A DNA stretch of 23,892 nt. Source: W11650 sp963545585 (GTDB taxonomy: Bacteria; Bacillota; Clostridia; Lachnospirales; Vallitaleaceae). The stretch covers positions 1 to 23,892 of the forward strand of contig CAUUKX010000023.1 in NCBI GenBank assembly GCA_963545585.1, read 5' to 3'. Of this stretch, positions 1 through 8,310 are shown piece by piece. The notes below the pieces were generated by a model, which saw only the letters and a list, made by a program, of their open reading frames with translations, had not been told where the DNA came from and did not search any database. How positions within the stretch are numbered: position 1 is the stretch's first letter; every line of letters begins with the position of its first letter. The position numbers and the translations under genes are program-made.

Positions 1-15
1 GTTTTGAACAACAAA

Positions 16-37
16 ATTATACCATAGATTAGCTATG
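16..37 (-). promoter_or_regulatory. Probable promoter -10 region for a gene left of the window
   Basis: On the minus strand TATAAT lies at 21-16 and is preceded by TGG, which gives an extended -10 (TGnTATAAT). No good -35 is seen 17 nt upstream. An inverted repeat, CATAG-N5-CTATG (23-37), sits just upstream of the -10 and could be an operator. The start of transcription would fall near position 9, so the gene served must lie outside the window. The rest of 38-248 shows no gene and no clear terminator. Confidence 0.4.
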
Positions 38-248
38 TTTTTCTTTTTATTTTTTCTTCCCTATTTAACGATTCTTCCTCTCCCAAAAGCGGACACTTTA
101 TTTTACCATTTATAGAATTTTGATTGAGGTCAGGCCAGACGATTTTTACGGCTGATGCGACCGGAAAGTTTACCTTCAAAATCCATCATTAATATCTATT
201 TTCTAATGCTATGTCTAAACTGCAACGCACCTGCCCGCAATTCATTTT

Positions 249-1151
249 TTATAAGCCCAAAACCTTGGCTGCATTTGTTCCCAGCACTTTTGCCCGTTCC
301 TGATCGTTTAACTCGGCCAGACTTTCCTGATATCTGGAAATCGGCAGCAGCGGATAATCAGTTGCAAATAAAATTTTATCCAAAATGCCAATCTCACGGA
401 TGACCCGATAAATCGCCTTATCATATAAAAAGACAGCCGCCGCCGTATCATAATAAACATTTGCAAACGCCGTCCGTATTTCTTTCATTAGTTCAAAAAA
501 CAGCAGCCCGCCGCCAAAATGCGCCAAAATAATCGGCAACTCCTGATGGTGGTAAAGAAAGGTTTCCACTTCCTTCATCGTTACCTTTGTTTTGCCGGCA
601 TAGACATGTCCCACAGTTTCATTCGTATGCAGCAAAAGCGGCAGTCGGTATTCCTGTAAATAATTTTTAAAGTGAGTCTGGTGAAGCGCCGCCAAATCCA
701 TTTTTTGACCCTCGGGAAAAAGCTCCCCCACGCCCCTTAATCCGCCTTCATAGCAGCGGCGAATTTCCTGAGCCATATCGGGATGGCGCACTGGTAAAAC
801 CATAAACCCAATCAGGCGGTCAGGATTTTGCCGCACCGCTTCCATTGTGTAATCATTGACATAGCGGCACAGCCCCATATCCTGAAAGCCAAAGCCAAAG
901 ACAACTCCTTTATCAAAATCATTGTCCTGCAAATGGGAGACGACTTGCTCATAAGTGGCAAAGCGATTATGCGGCGTTTCCGATAACAGCCGGAAATAAG
1001 GTTCTTTTTCTCCGATTTTCTTAAAATCCCGAATAATATCCGGCGGCGTAATATGAATATGGCTGTCTATTTTCATGGTTTCCCCGCTTTCTTTTTCACT
1101 GGTAATTTGCTTGACAAATTCGCTGATATTGTTGCCCGCCAGCATCCGCAA
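249..1151 (-). CDS. Amidohydrolase-family (amidohydrolase 2, PF04909-like) metal-dependent hydrolase
   Basis: This is a TIM-barrel metal-dependent hydrolase of the amidohydrolase-2 group, probably cytosolic; the substrate is unknown. In the 300-residue reading the metal-ligand motif DSHIH is at 29-33, a second histidine in LLLHTNE at 175, a third in LAHFGGG at 211, and the catalytic-type aspartate in FATDYP at 265. The C-terminus GTNAAKVLGL is typical of the family. Start choice is uncertain. ATG at 1151 has GGCGGAG seven bases upstream. ATG at 1076 (MKIDSHIH) fits the usual family N-terminus but has only a GGGGA-type site. It follows ychF by about 50 bp with no terminator, so the two are probably co-transcribed. 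Confidence 0.85.
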   Translation of the reverse strand: MRMLAGNNISEFVKQITSEKESGETMKIDSHIHITPPDIIRDFKKIGEKEPYFRLLSETPHNRFATYEQVVSHLQDNDFDKGVVFGFGFQDMGLCRYVNDYTMEAVRQNPDRLIGFMVLPVRHPDMAQEIRRCYEGGLRGVGELFPEGQKMDLAALHQTHFKNYLQEYRLPLLLHTNETVGHVYAGKTKVTMKEVETFLYHHQELPIILAHFGGGLLFFELMKEIRTAFANVYYDTAAAVFLYDKAIYRVIREIGILDKILFATDYPLLPISRYQESLAELNDQERAKVLGTNAAKVLGL

Positions 1152-1202
1152 TCTCCGCCCAAAGCTTTCAATATCTCTGTCAAACTGCCGGTACTTAATT
1201 AC

Positions 1203-2297
1203 TTAAACATTAAACCGGAACAAAATAACGTCACCGTCCTTGACCACATATTCCTTGCCTTCCTGCCGCACCAGTCCCTTTTCCTTGGCCGTCTGATAAT
1301 TCCCACAGGCAATCAAATCATCATAGGACACTATCTCCGCTTTGATAAAACCTCTTTCAAAATCGCTGTGAATCTTACCGGCCGCTCCGGGAGCCTTGGT
1401 TCCCTTAGTAATCGTCCATGCCCGCACCTCTTTTTCTCCGGCCGTCAGATAGCTGATTAGGCCAAGAAGCGAATAAGAAGCATGAATCAATTTATCTAAG
1501 CCCGAATCCTTTAATCCCAGTTCTTCCAAAAACTCTTTCTTTTCCGCTTCGTCCAAATCAGCGATTTCCGACTCTAACTTAGCGCTGACCACAGAAGCCT
1601 CTGAACCCTCATCTGCCGCCAGTTCCTTGACCGACTGCACAAAAGGATTGGCCGCACCGTCATCCGCCAAATCTTCTTCCGCCACATTGGCTGCATAAAT
1701 GGTCGGCTTGGCGCTGAGCAGATTGAAGTCTTTCAGCATTTCGGCTTCTTCTTCCGTCATCGTCATCCGCCGAACGGATTTTCCGCTTTCTAAGACTTCT
1801 TTAATCCGCAATAAAAAGTCCATCTCGCCTTGTAATGATTTATCAGCTTTCACTGTCTTTGCCGTTTTGGCAATCCGGCGCTCCAAGATTTCCAAATCCG
1901 AAAAAATCAGCTCCAGCTGAATGGTTTCAATATCGCGCAAAGGCTGAATCGAACCATCGACATGGACGATATTGCTATCCTCAAAGCAGCGAACGACATG
2001 CACCACCGCATCAACCTCGCGAATATGGCTTAAAAACTTATTCCCCAGCCCTTCACCTTGGCTGGCGCCTTTGACTAAACCGGCAATATCCACAAACTCA
2101 ATCACCGCCGGTGTCGTTTTTTGCGACTGATACAACTCCGTCAAAACCTGTAGCCGCTTATCCGGTACGGTAACAATCCCGACATTGGGGTCAATCGTAC
2201 AAAACGGATAATTGGCCGCTTCTGCCTTATCCTTGGTCAAAGAATTAAACAAGGTACTTTTTCCCACATTGGGGAGGCCTACGATTCCTAATTTCAT
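1203..2297 (-). CDS. ychF: YchF/OLA1-family ribosome-associated ATPase
   Basis: YchF is an Obg-related P-loop NTPase that prefers ATP and binds ribosomes; its role is in translation and stress physiology. The 364 residues match the usual length of about 363-367. The P-loop GLPNVGKST is at 7-15, followed by the switch regions (PFCTIDPN and DIAGLVKGASQGEGLGN). The central segment is the coiled-coil-like arm, and the last ~85 residues form the TGS domain (EVRAWTITKGTKAP to VILFRFNV). A perfect GGAG lies 11 bases before the ATG. The gene is preceded by a ~330-bp non-coding stretch with its own promoter and is followed by the amidohydrolase. Confidence 0.97.
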   Translation of the reverse strand: MKLGIVGLPNVGKSTLFNSLTKDKAEAANYPFCTIDPNVGIVTVPDKRLQVLTELYQSQKTTPAVIEFVDIAGLVKGASQGEGLGNKFLSHIREVDAVVHVVRCFEDSNIVHVDGSIQPLRDIETIQLELIFSDLEILERRIAKTAKTVKADKSLQGEMDFLLRIKEVLESGKSVRRMTMTEEEAEMLKDFNLLSAKPTIYAANVAEEDLADDGAANPFVQSVKELAADEGSEASVVSAKLESEIADLDEAEKKEFLEELGLKDSGLDKLIHASYSLLGLISYLTAGEKEVRAWTITKGTKAPGAAGKIHSDFERGFIKAEIVSYDDLIACGNYQTAKEKGLVRQEGKEYVVKDGDVILFRFNV

Positions 2298-2399
2298 TTT
2301 TCTATATATCTCCTTTATTTTCCAGTACTTTAGGCTTGTATTTAAGCACTTTTACGCCTTTTTCAATTTGGGGGCATAACTGCTTCAAACTGGCAGCTA

Positions 2400-2426
2400 C
2401 GCTCCTATCCATCCCTTTGGGGAGCG
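2400..2426 (-). other. Hairpin in the ychF 5' leader
   Basis: CGCTCC and GGAGCG (6-bp stem, 15-nt loop) lie in the long untranslated leader of ychF. A weaker CTGC/GCAG pair lies just downstream. No known riboswitch core was recognised. The remainder of the gene-free stretch 2298-2626 holds only the promoter and terminator described separately. Confidence 0.3.
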
Positions 2427-2493
2427 GATATCTTTACCGTATTTTCTGCCTTTCCGATTTTTTCCATTGTATATGAACTTCTTTTACACATTC

Positions 2494-2538
2494 AAAAAAG
2501 GAGTCCAGTGCGAATTAGTATTATAGCACATGAACTCC
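2494..2538 (-). terminator. Intrinsic terminator after the MATE gene
   Basis: Read on the minus strand, arm 2538-2526 pairs with arm 2511-2500. The pairing is twelve base pairs with one G-U and one bulged T, and the loop is 14 nt. It is followed at once by TTTTTT (2499-2494). The hairpin stands about 90 bp past the MATE stop codon. Its loop contains TATAAT, the -10 of the putative ychF promoter. Confidence 0.75.
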
Positions 2539-2548
2539 ATTTCTTCAA
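2520..2548 (-). promoter_or_regulatory. Sigma-A promoter for ychF
   Basis: The minus strand reads TTGAAG (2548-2543), 17 nt, then TATAAT (2525-2520). TGC directly before the hexamer makes it an extended -10. Transcription would start near 2513 and leave a leader of about 215 nt before ychF. The -10 lies in the loop of the upstream terminator, so transcripts starting here lack the left arm and escape termination. Confidence 0.65.
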
Positions 2549-2626
2549 TATGTCGTGGCTAATATTCCCGGATTTACAACCGCTCTTGGCTATTTCCCCT
2601 TATTTCAAAAGCAGTTTATGGAAGTT

Positions 2627-3967
2627 TTATAACCCCTTTAATTCCTTATATTCCCGTACCAGCAGCAGCAACGCCGCCAAGAGAATGATAATATCATTCA
2701 CCGGCAAAGCCAGCCATACCCCCAGCACATTTCCCCCTAATAAACGAGGCAGGAGCAGAACCAAAGGAATCACCAGGGCCAGTTGACGAAGGATGACCAA
2801 AAAACCGGCCTGCTTGGCCTTTCCCAGCGACTGAAAATAAGTAACTACCATAATCAGCAGTCCATAAGTCGGAAAAATACAGTACATCAGCCTGAAATTG
2901 GATAAACCTGCTTTAACGATATCGGGATTGGTGATAAAAGCCGACAAAATCTGCGCTGCAAATACTTCAATAACAACGAAGAATAATCCGGCCAAACAAG
3001 TAGAACCAATGATAAACACATTGGTCAGCTTTTTCACCCGGGCGTACTCCTTGGCTCCGAAATTAGTGCCAACCGCCGGCTGCATGCCCTGACTCATTCC
3101 CCAAATCGGAACGAAAGCCAGCTGCATAACCCTTTGCGCCGCTCCCATCAGAGCAATTTGACTATTCCCGCCAAATCGCACCGCTGTGTTATATACAACT
3201 GTCATTTGAACAAGCATCATAATCTGCATCAGCATAGCGCTGACTCCCACCGAAAAGATTTCCGGGTTTAGCTCTTTCGCCGGTTTTACTCCATGAAAAC
3301 GCACTACCGGACTCTTTTTCAGAAAATAAAGCAAGGTTGCCGCTGCCTGAACAAGCTGAGACAGTACCGTTGCGATTGCCACCGCCTGCGGGCCGCGGTT
3401 AGGCAGCAGCAAAATAAATACCGGGTCTAAAATAATATTTAAAACAGCTCCCGCCGCCATAATCCCCATTGCCGTGCCCATGCGTCCTTCTGCCCGAATA
3501 ACCATATTGGCGCCCTGCATAAAGTTCACAAAAACAGAGCCTAAATATACGGTTCTCAGATAAGAAACGCCCATTTCAAGAACCGCTCCCTGCGCACCAG
3601 ATAATTTCAACAAGGCCGGTGCAAATAAAATCCCCATCACCATCACGACCGTCGACAATAAAATCACCAAAAATGCCAGATTGCCCATAATCTTATCGAC
3701 CGTTTTTTGATCCTTATGGCCAATCGCCCGGGAAAGTACCGAACCGGAACCAATCCCCACCAATACGGCAATCGCATTATTAACCAGCACAAACGGCGAG
3801 GCAGCCGACACTGCGCTCATCGCATCCGTGCCGACCATTTGCCCCACGTAAATCGAGTCAACAAAAGCATACAGCCCTACAATAAATTGCCCTAAAATCG
3901 CCGGAATACTCAAACCGATCATCAGTTTCCAAGGTTTTTCCGTCAATAATTTATTTCGCACATCCAT
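2627..3967 (-). CDS. MATE-family multidrug/toxin efflux transporter
   Basis: This is an integral membrane antiporter of the MATE family, which couples Na+ or H+ entry to export of drugs or toxic metabolites. The 446 residues show about twelve hydrophobic segments in two similar halves. Typical N-terminal features are present: a LLTEKPWKLM lead-in, GLSIPAILGQ, then YAFVDSIYVGQMVG. I chose ATG 3967 because GGAGGG stands eight bases upstream; the ATG at 3994 has no ribosome site. It lies 70 bp behind the thiazoline-hydrolase-like gene with no terminator between, so it may be the last gene of the TetR/ECF/ABC operon. Its substrate cannot be told from sequence. Confidence 0.93.
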   Translation of the reverse strand: MDVRNKLLTEKPWKLMIGLSIPAILGQFIVGLYAFVDSIYVGQMVGTDAMSAVSAASPFVLVNNAIAVLVGIGSGSVLSRAIGHKDQKTVDKIMGNLAFLVILLSTVVMVMGILFAPALLKLSGAQGAVLEMGVSYLRTVYLGSVFVNFMQGANMVIRAEGRMGTAMGIMAAGAVLNIILDPVFILLLPNRGPQAVAIATVLSQLVQAAATLLYFLKKSPVVRFHGVKPAKELNPEIFSVGVSAMLMQIMMLVQMTVVYNTAVRFGGNSQIALMGAAQRVMQLAFVPIWGMSQGMQPAVGTNFGAKEYARVKKLTNVFIIGSTCLAGLFFVVIEVFAAQILSAFITNPDIVKAGLSNFRLMYCIFPTYGLLIMVVTYFQSLGKAKQAGFLVILRQLALVIPLVLLLPRLLGGNVLGVWLALPVNDIIILLAALLLLVREYKELKGL

Positions 3968-4037
3968 CGCAAATACCCTCCGTATAATTTTCATTCATAT
4001 TTAGCCTGTAATCACACATTTCGCTATCAATTCTTCG

Positions 4038-4625
4038 TCATGGGTGTTTGGAAGTTTTAGCCCGAAAGCAAAAATCACACTTGCCGCCGCCCATGCCCAA
4101 GGTCTGGCTTCGCTCGAACTGCATTTGCTTTATATTTCCAAATACAATGAAGTCGCACAGGCAAAATATCTCGCAAATTTCCGGACAGCCAAACGCCGTG
4201 CAAGTATCCGCCCACAGGCATTTTAAAACATCCATGGAATACTCGGCGGTATTATCCGTCCGAAGTTTGCTGATCCAAATTTCCCGCCCTTTCATTCCCA
4301 TTCGCATAACAAAACGGAACAGCCGGAAAAAGCCGGGCAAATAAAACAATGTTTCCAAAATGCCATGAAACTTTTCAGCCTTATAAAACGAATATGCCCT
4401 GACCAGCGCTTTCGCCTTTTCTGGCGGTATGCCGTTCTCCAGAAAAATCTGATATAGGGCAATATTGGGCAAAATACTGCTTTTTTGCCGTTTCCTCTGC
4501 TCTTTGAGCCAGTTCCCCTGCTCCGTTTTTTGAACCAGTAAACTCATTTTGGCTTTATGCTCCGCATCAATCCGAGCCAATAAGCGCGGCGGCAGCTTTC
4601 CCTGATAAAACTTCTTATATGTCAT
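4038..4625 (-). CDS. L-2-amino-thiazoline-4-carboxylate hydrolase-like protein (PF14196-like)
   Basis: This 195-residue protein resembles the ATC-hydrolase family, named after the Pseudomonas enzyme that opens the thiazoline ring of L-2-amino-thiazoline-4-carboxylate on the route to cysteine. The C-terminal block carries the family-like pattern of a Cys/Asp patch (CLCDFIVFGN), then F-R-TL, then GGG-K-CDFCF. The function is by family only; many members are uncharacterised and may bind other ligands. A hydrophobic stretch near residues 80-100 (FYLPGFFRLFRFVM) could touch the membrane. ATG 4625 begins one base after the stop of the ABC gene (TAA A ATG), with an AAGGTGGG site inside that gene's end, which implies translational coupling. 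The upstream in-frame ATG at 4673 lies within the ABC gene. Confidence 0.75.
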   Translation of the reverse strand: MTYKKFYQGKLPPRLLARIDAEHKAKMSLLVQKTEQGNWLKEQRKRQKSSILPNIALYQIFLENGIPPEKAKALVRAYSFYKAEKFHGILETLFYLPGFFRLFRFVMRMGMKGREIWISKLRTDNTAEYSMDVLKCLWADTCTAFGCPEICEIFCLCDFIVFGNIKQMQFERSQTLGMGGGKCDFCFRAKTSKHP

Positions 4626-4626
4626 T

Positions 4627-6375
4627 TTATTCACCCACCTTCCAGCCAATGGCTTCTTCCCGGATATCGACAAAGCGCTTATACATTCCTTCCTGCTGCA
4701 TCAGCTCGCTGTGCGTTCCCCGCTGCGTGATCCGCCCATTTTCCAGCACCAGAATCTGATCCGCCCGGCGCACTGTATTGAGCCGGTGAGCAATCATCAG
4801 CAAAGTTTTATTTTGCGTCAGTTCCGCAATTGCCGTCTGCAATTCCTGCTCATTTTCCGGATCAACGCTGGCGGTCGCTTCATCTAAGATTACTACCGGT
4901 GCGTCCTTTAAGATTGCCCTGGCAATGGAAATTCGCTGCTTTTCGCCGCCAGACAAAGTCGCCCCGTTTTCGCCTATTTTCGTCTGATAACCATCGGGCA
5001 GCGCAGTGATAAAATCATGGCAGCAGGCCTTTTGGGCGGCTGCGATTACTTCTGCTTCCGTGGCATCGGGCTTTCCGAAGCGGATATTATTTTCAATCGT
5101 ATCTTCAAATAAATACACCTGCTGAAAAACAATGGAAAAGTTACTTAAAAGGCTGTCGCAGGTATAATCCTTGACATTTATGCCGCCCAGTAAGATTTCA
5201 CCCCGGCTGACATCCCAAAACCGGGCAATCAGGCTGCATAAAGTAGTCTTGCCCGAGCCGGAAGCACCGACCAGTGCGCAGCTCGTACCCTGCGGTATGA
5301 AAAAGCTGACGTCTTGCAGCACTTCTTTTTGGTCATAAGCAAACGATACACTTTGAACGCTAATATCATAATTATCCGGGCTCTGTTCCTGACCGCTTTC
5401 ATCCAAAAGCGGCATATTCGATATTTTCTCCAGCCGGTCAAGAGAAGCATCCACTACCCTGGCAACCGCCGCCGTACTGCCGGCCAACTCCACCGTCGAA
5501 TAAATCATAAAACTGGCAACCATAAGCAGCAGGCATTTTTCGGCGGTAATTTCTCCATGCAGCAAAAGATATGGCGCTGCTATCAGAATCAGCGCTCGGA
5601 TTAACTTAAATACGGTTTGAAACGCCGCCGCCAAAGAGGAGAAAACTTTTTCCAAAACAATATTGGCCTCCGCACTTTCTGCGATGGCAATATCGACCGC
5701 TTTGCCCGCTCTTGCTCCCAATCCAAAGGCCTTAACCACTGCCATGCCCTGAATATATTCCAAAATTCCAGCGACCAGCTGCGCCTGCGCCGCTTGCCGC
5801 TTGGGGGAATATTTTTCTCCCGCCGCCTGAGTTTGAGCGTAAATCAGAAAGGAAATAAGCAGTCCCGCTATCATCAGCAGACCGATTCTCCATTCATACG
5901 TCAAAAGCCATATCCCAATAATAAAAGCATGGATGAATCCGCCGGCAACTGACTCCATTATGGTTACCGCACTGGTTTCCAAATCACCGAGCGTGGTTGT
6001 CACCGCCGCCGTAATATTACCTAAACGGTGCGCGCTGAAATAGCCCATCGGCGCCCGCTTTAATTTTTCACCAAGTTCTATTCGCCAGTTGCTGCACATG
6101 GCAAAGCTGCCCAGGGTTCTTTTGACGGCAGACAAATTGATAAAAAAGATTTTTCCTATAATACTAAGCAGCATAATTGCCAATGAACTTCCTATTACCC
6201 GATTGGACATCGGCCGACCGGCCGCCGCTCCCAATATCGCCGACAGAACCGTCAAAATCGCCATAATCGGGAGCATTTCAAAAAAGGAATGGCACATATG
6301 AAACACAAAAGATAAAACCAGCCTTTTGCTTTCCTGTCCCGAAAAAGCTAACAGCCGTTTAAACATTTTTAGCAT
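4627..6375 (-). CDS. ABC transporter, fused permease-ATPase (second subunit of a heterodimer)
   Basis: This is a half-transporter of the type IV (exporter) fold. A six-helix membrane domain spans about residues 15-310 and a nucleotide-binding domain 335-582. Walker A GASGSGKTT is at 370-378, the Q-loop near 418-419, signature LSGGEKQR at 474-481, Walker B VVILDE at 494-499 and the switch histidine at 530. All are canonical, so it should hydrolyse ATP. The D-loop reads TASVDPENE. ATG 6375 has AAAGGAG seven bases upstream and overlaps the end of the partner gene by 17 bp. The earlier in-frame ATG at 6477 lies deep in that gene and is not credible. It most likely forms a heterodimer with the preceding half-transporter. 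Confidence 0.93.
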   Translation of the reverse strand: MLKMFKRLLAFSGQESKRLVLSFVFHMCHSFFEMLPIMAILTVLSAILGAAAGRPMSNRVIGSSLAIMLLSIIGKIFFINLSAVKRTLGSFAMCSNWRIELGEKLKRAPMGYFSAHRLGNITAAVTTTLGDLETSAVTIMESVAGGFIHAFIIGIWLLTYEWRIGLLMIAGLLISFLIYAQTQAAGEKYSPKRQAAQAQLVAGILEYIQGMAVVKAFGLGARAGKAVDIAIAESAEANIVLEKVFSSLAAAFQTVFKLIRALILIAAPYLLLHGEITAEKCLLLMVASFMIYSTVELAGSTAAVARVVDASLDRLEKISNMPLLDESGQEQSPDNYDISVQSVSFAYDQKEVLQDVSFFIPQGTSCALVGASGSGKTTLCSLIARFWDVSRGEILLGGINVKDYTCDSLLSNFSIVFQQVYLFEDTIENNIRFGKPDATEAEVIAAAQKACCHDFITALPDGYQTKIGENGATLSGGEKQRISIARAILKDAPVVILDEATASVDPENEQELQTAIAELTQNKTLLMIAHRLNTVRRADQILVLENGRITQRGTHSELMQQEGMYKRFVDIREEAIGWKVGE

Positions 6376-8134
6376 ACGCCGTCTCCTTTCTGTCACTGGC
6401 GCTGATATGCGCATTCCAGAGCGTCCGGTAAAGCGCACAGCTCTCCAGCAAATCCTCGTGAACACCCTCGGCCTCAATTCGGCCGTGATTCATGACGATG
6501 ATTTTATCGGCCATAGTAATGGTGGAAAGCCGGTGAGCAATGACAATCAGCGTCTTGCCGGATACCAGTTCGCCAATCGAGCGCTGAATAACCGCCTCAT
6601 TTTCCGGATCGGTAAAGGCGGTGGCCTCATCCAGCACAATAATCGGGCTGTCCTTTAAAATAGCCCTAGCTATGGCAATCCGCTGTTTTTCTCCGCCGGA
6701 AAGGCCGTTTCCGCCATCGCCTGCCATCGTATCATAACCATTTGGCAGAGCAGCAATAAAATCATGGCAGCTTGCCTTTTCAGCCGCCCGCTTGACCTCC
6801 TCGTCCGTGGCGTTCGGCCTGCCCAGCCGGATATTTTCTTTGATCGATAAATGAAATAAATAATTATCCTGCGAAACATAGGCAATCTGCTTCATCACTT
6901 GCGCCAGCGGAATATTGCGCGCGTCCTGCCCGCCGATTCGGACAGTCCCGGCGCTCGCTTCCCAAAACGAGGCAATCAGGCGGGCGACCGTGGACTTGCC
7001 TGAACCGGATGGCCCAACCAAGGCGGTAATCCCGTCAGTAACCGTCTGGAAAGAGATATCATGCAGCACTTCCGTCACCCCGTAAGCAAAGGAAACATGG
7101 GAAAACTCAATTTCATTGCCGACCAGCTCCGCTTCTTCCTGCGGCCGCCGGATTTCCTCCGCTTCCAAAAGGCCGGCAATCTCCTTGATGGTCGAGTCCA
7201 CCATGGCAAAGCTGTCGGTGTAGCGCAGCGCCTGAATCAGCGGCGCAATCAGTCCGAGCGATAAAATAATACAGGCGATAAAACTGCCAGCCGAGATACT
7301 TCCGTTTATAAAAAACCAGCTGCCCAGCGGCAATACGCCCAAAAGGCTTGACGGCGCCACGGCAATTCCTGCCGCATAATACGGGTTTGTTTGTTTAAAC
7401 CACTCGGCTTTAGATGCTTCGTTTTCCCGGACAGCATCCGTATATTTCCGGTATGAGCTGCTGCTTTGATTAAACGCTTTAATCACCTCAATGCCGCTGA
7501 TATATTCGACAATGGCCGCGTCCATATTTTTACCGGCTGTCGAAACTTTGGCATATCGTTTCTCATAATCCTTCATCATGCCCATATAGCAAAGCAATCC
7601 CAGCGGAAAAGTAGCCAGCGCTGTCAACGCTAATCGCCAGTCAAGGTAAAAGAAATAAATCAGCATCAAAACCGGAATCAGGAGATTCGCTGTCAACTCC
7701 GGGAGCATATGAGCCAGCGGCAGTTCCAGCTTTTCGATTGTATCGACCAGCATGGTTTTAAACTTTCCGGAGGGCGTATCCAGGATAAAGCCCATCGGCA
7801 CGCGCGCAAGCTTGGCTGTCAGCCGCGTCCGGATATTTTTCAGCACAAGAAAGGCCGCCCGATGCGACCGGATCGTCGAAAGCGTGGATAAAATTAGCTG
7901 CCCCAGATAGCCTGTCAGCGCAGCCAAAGCCATTAAAAGAATGTCCGGCATCCTGTAATCGCCCGCGCAAATCCAAATGATGCCTCTGGAAACGGCCAGA
8001 TACGGGATAATCCCCGCCGCCGCTCCCAATACCGCCAAAATGACCGAACTGACCAGCAGTTTTTGGCAAGGCTTCGCAAATTCAAGCAGATACCGGGCAG
8101 AACTTTTTCTCGTGTTGTTTTCCGATGTTTTCAT
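6359..8134 (-). CDS. ABC transporter, fused permease-ATPase (first subunit of a heterodimer)
   Basis: This 591-residue half-transporter has a membrane domain at about residues 20-320 and an ATPase domain at 340-580. Walker A GPSGSGKST is at 374-382, Q-loop Q422, signature LSGGEKQR 478-485, Walker B IIVLDE 498-503 and switch histidine 534. Its D-loop, ATAFTDPENE, resembles the form I associate with IrtA/YbtP-Q transporters, which have exporter architecture but import iron-siderophores; this is recall and would need a tree. ATG 8134 has GGGAG six to seven bases upstream; a GTG at 8155 is an inferior alternative. It follows the ECF ATPase by 170 bp, a gap that holds a hairpin and a short tandem repeat. 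Confidence 0.93.
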   Translation of the reverse strand: MKTSENNTRKSSARYLLEFAKPCQKLLVSSVILAVLGAAAGIIPYLAVSRGIIWICAGDYRMPDILLMALAALTGYLGQLILSTLSTIRSHRAAFLVLKNIRTRLTAKLARVPMGFILDTPSGKFKTMLVDTIEKLELPLAHMLPELTANLLIPVLMLIYFFYLDWRLALTALATFPLGLLCYMGMMKDYEKRYAKVSTAGKNMDAAIVEYISGIEVIKAFNQSSSSYRKYTDAVRENEASKAEWFKQTNPYYAAGIAVAPSSLLGVLPLGSWFFINGSISAGSFIACIILSLGLIAPLIQALRYTDSFAMVDSTIKEIAGLLEAEEIRRPQEEAELVGNEIEFSHVSFAYGVTEVLHDISFQTVTDGITALVGPSGSGKSTVARLIASFWEASAGTVRIGGQDARNIPLAQVMKQIAYVSQDNYLFHLSIKENIRLGRPNATDEEVKRAAEKASCHDFIAALPNGYDTMAGDGGNGLSGGEKQRIAIARAILKDSPIIVLDEATAFTDPENEAVIQRSIGELVSGKTLIVIAHRLSTITMADKIIVMNHGRIEAEGVHEDLLESCALYRTLWNAHISASDRKETAYAKNV

Positions 8135-8239
8135 TTTTTTCTCCCTTGGAAGCACATTCCCTCTTTATGTTTGCTCTTTTTTACTCACATTTTCCTATTG
8201 CGTCAGAACCGCCTTTTAGGCCAAGTACACGCCCGTGCC

Positions 8240-8281
8240 AAAACAGACAGCTCCTTGGAGTCCGCTTGCTGTCTCTGTTTT
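8240..8281 (-). other. Intercistronic hairpin between the ECF ATPase and the ABC pair
   Basis: Arms 8281-8268 and 8251-8240 pair over 12 bp with a 2-nt bulge around a 16-nt loop. TTTT follows on either strand. The T-run is too short for a confident terminator. It may lower read-through or protect mRNA ends between the importer and ABC parts of the operon. A weak promoter-like pair (CTGACG, 17 nt, TAAAAA; 8206-8178) lies downstream. Confidence 0.45.
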
Positions 8282-8310
8282 CCTCTATTTCCCTCTATTT
8301 TCCTCTATTT
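8281..8310 (-). repeat. Three tandem 10-bp repeats at the ECF ATPase stop codon
   Basis: On the minus strand AAATAGAGG occurs three times with a 10-bp period and one variable base. The first copy supplies the TAG stop of the ECF ATPase. Because the period is 10, the three TAGs fall in three different frames. Confidence 0.8.

Noticed and set aside
2395..2490. 28-codon minus-strand micro-ORF in the ychF leader
   Set aside because: It has no ribosome site and follows the terminator U-run directly; nothing supports translation.
2627..4625. MATE gene as an essential part of the ECF/ABC system
   Set aside because: The 70-bp gap lacks a terminator, so co-transcription is possible, but the family is common and nothing in the sequence ties its substrate to the operon.
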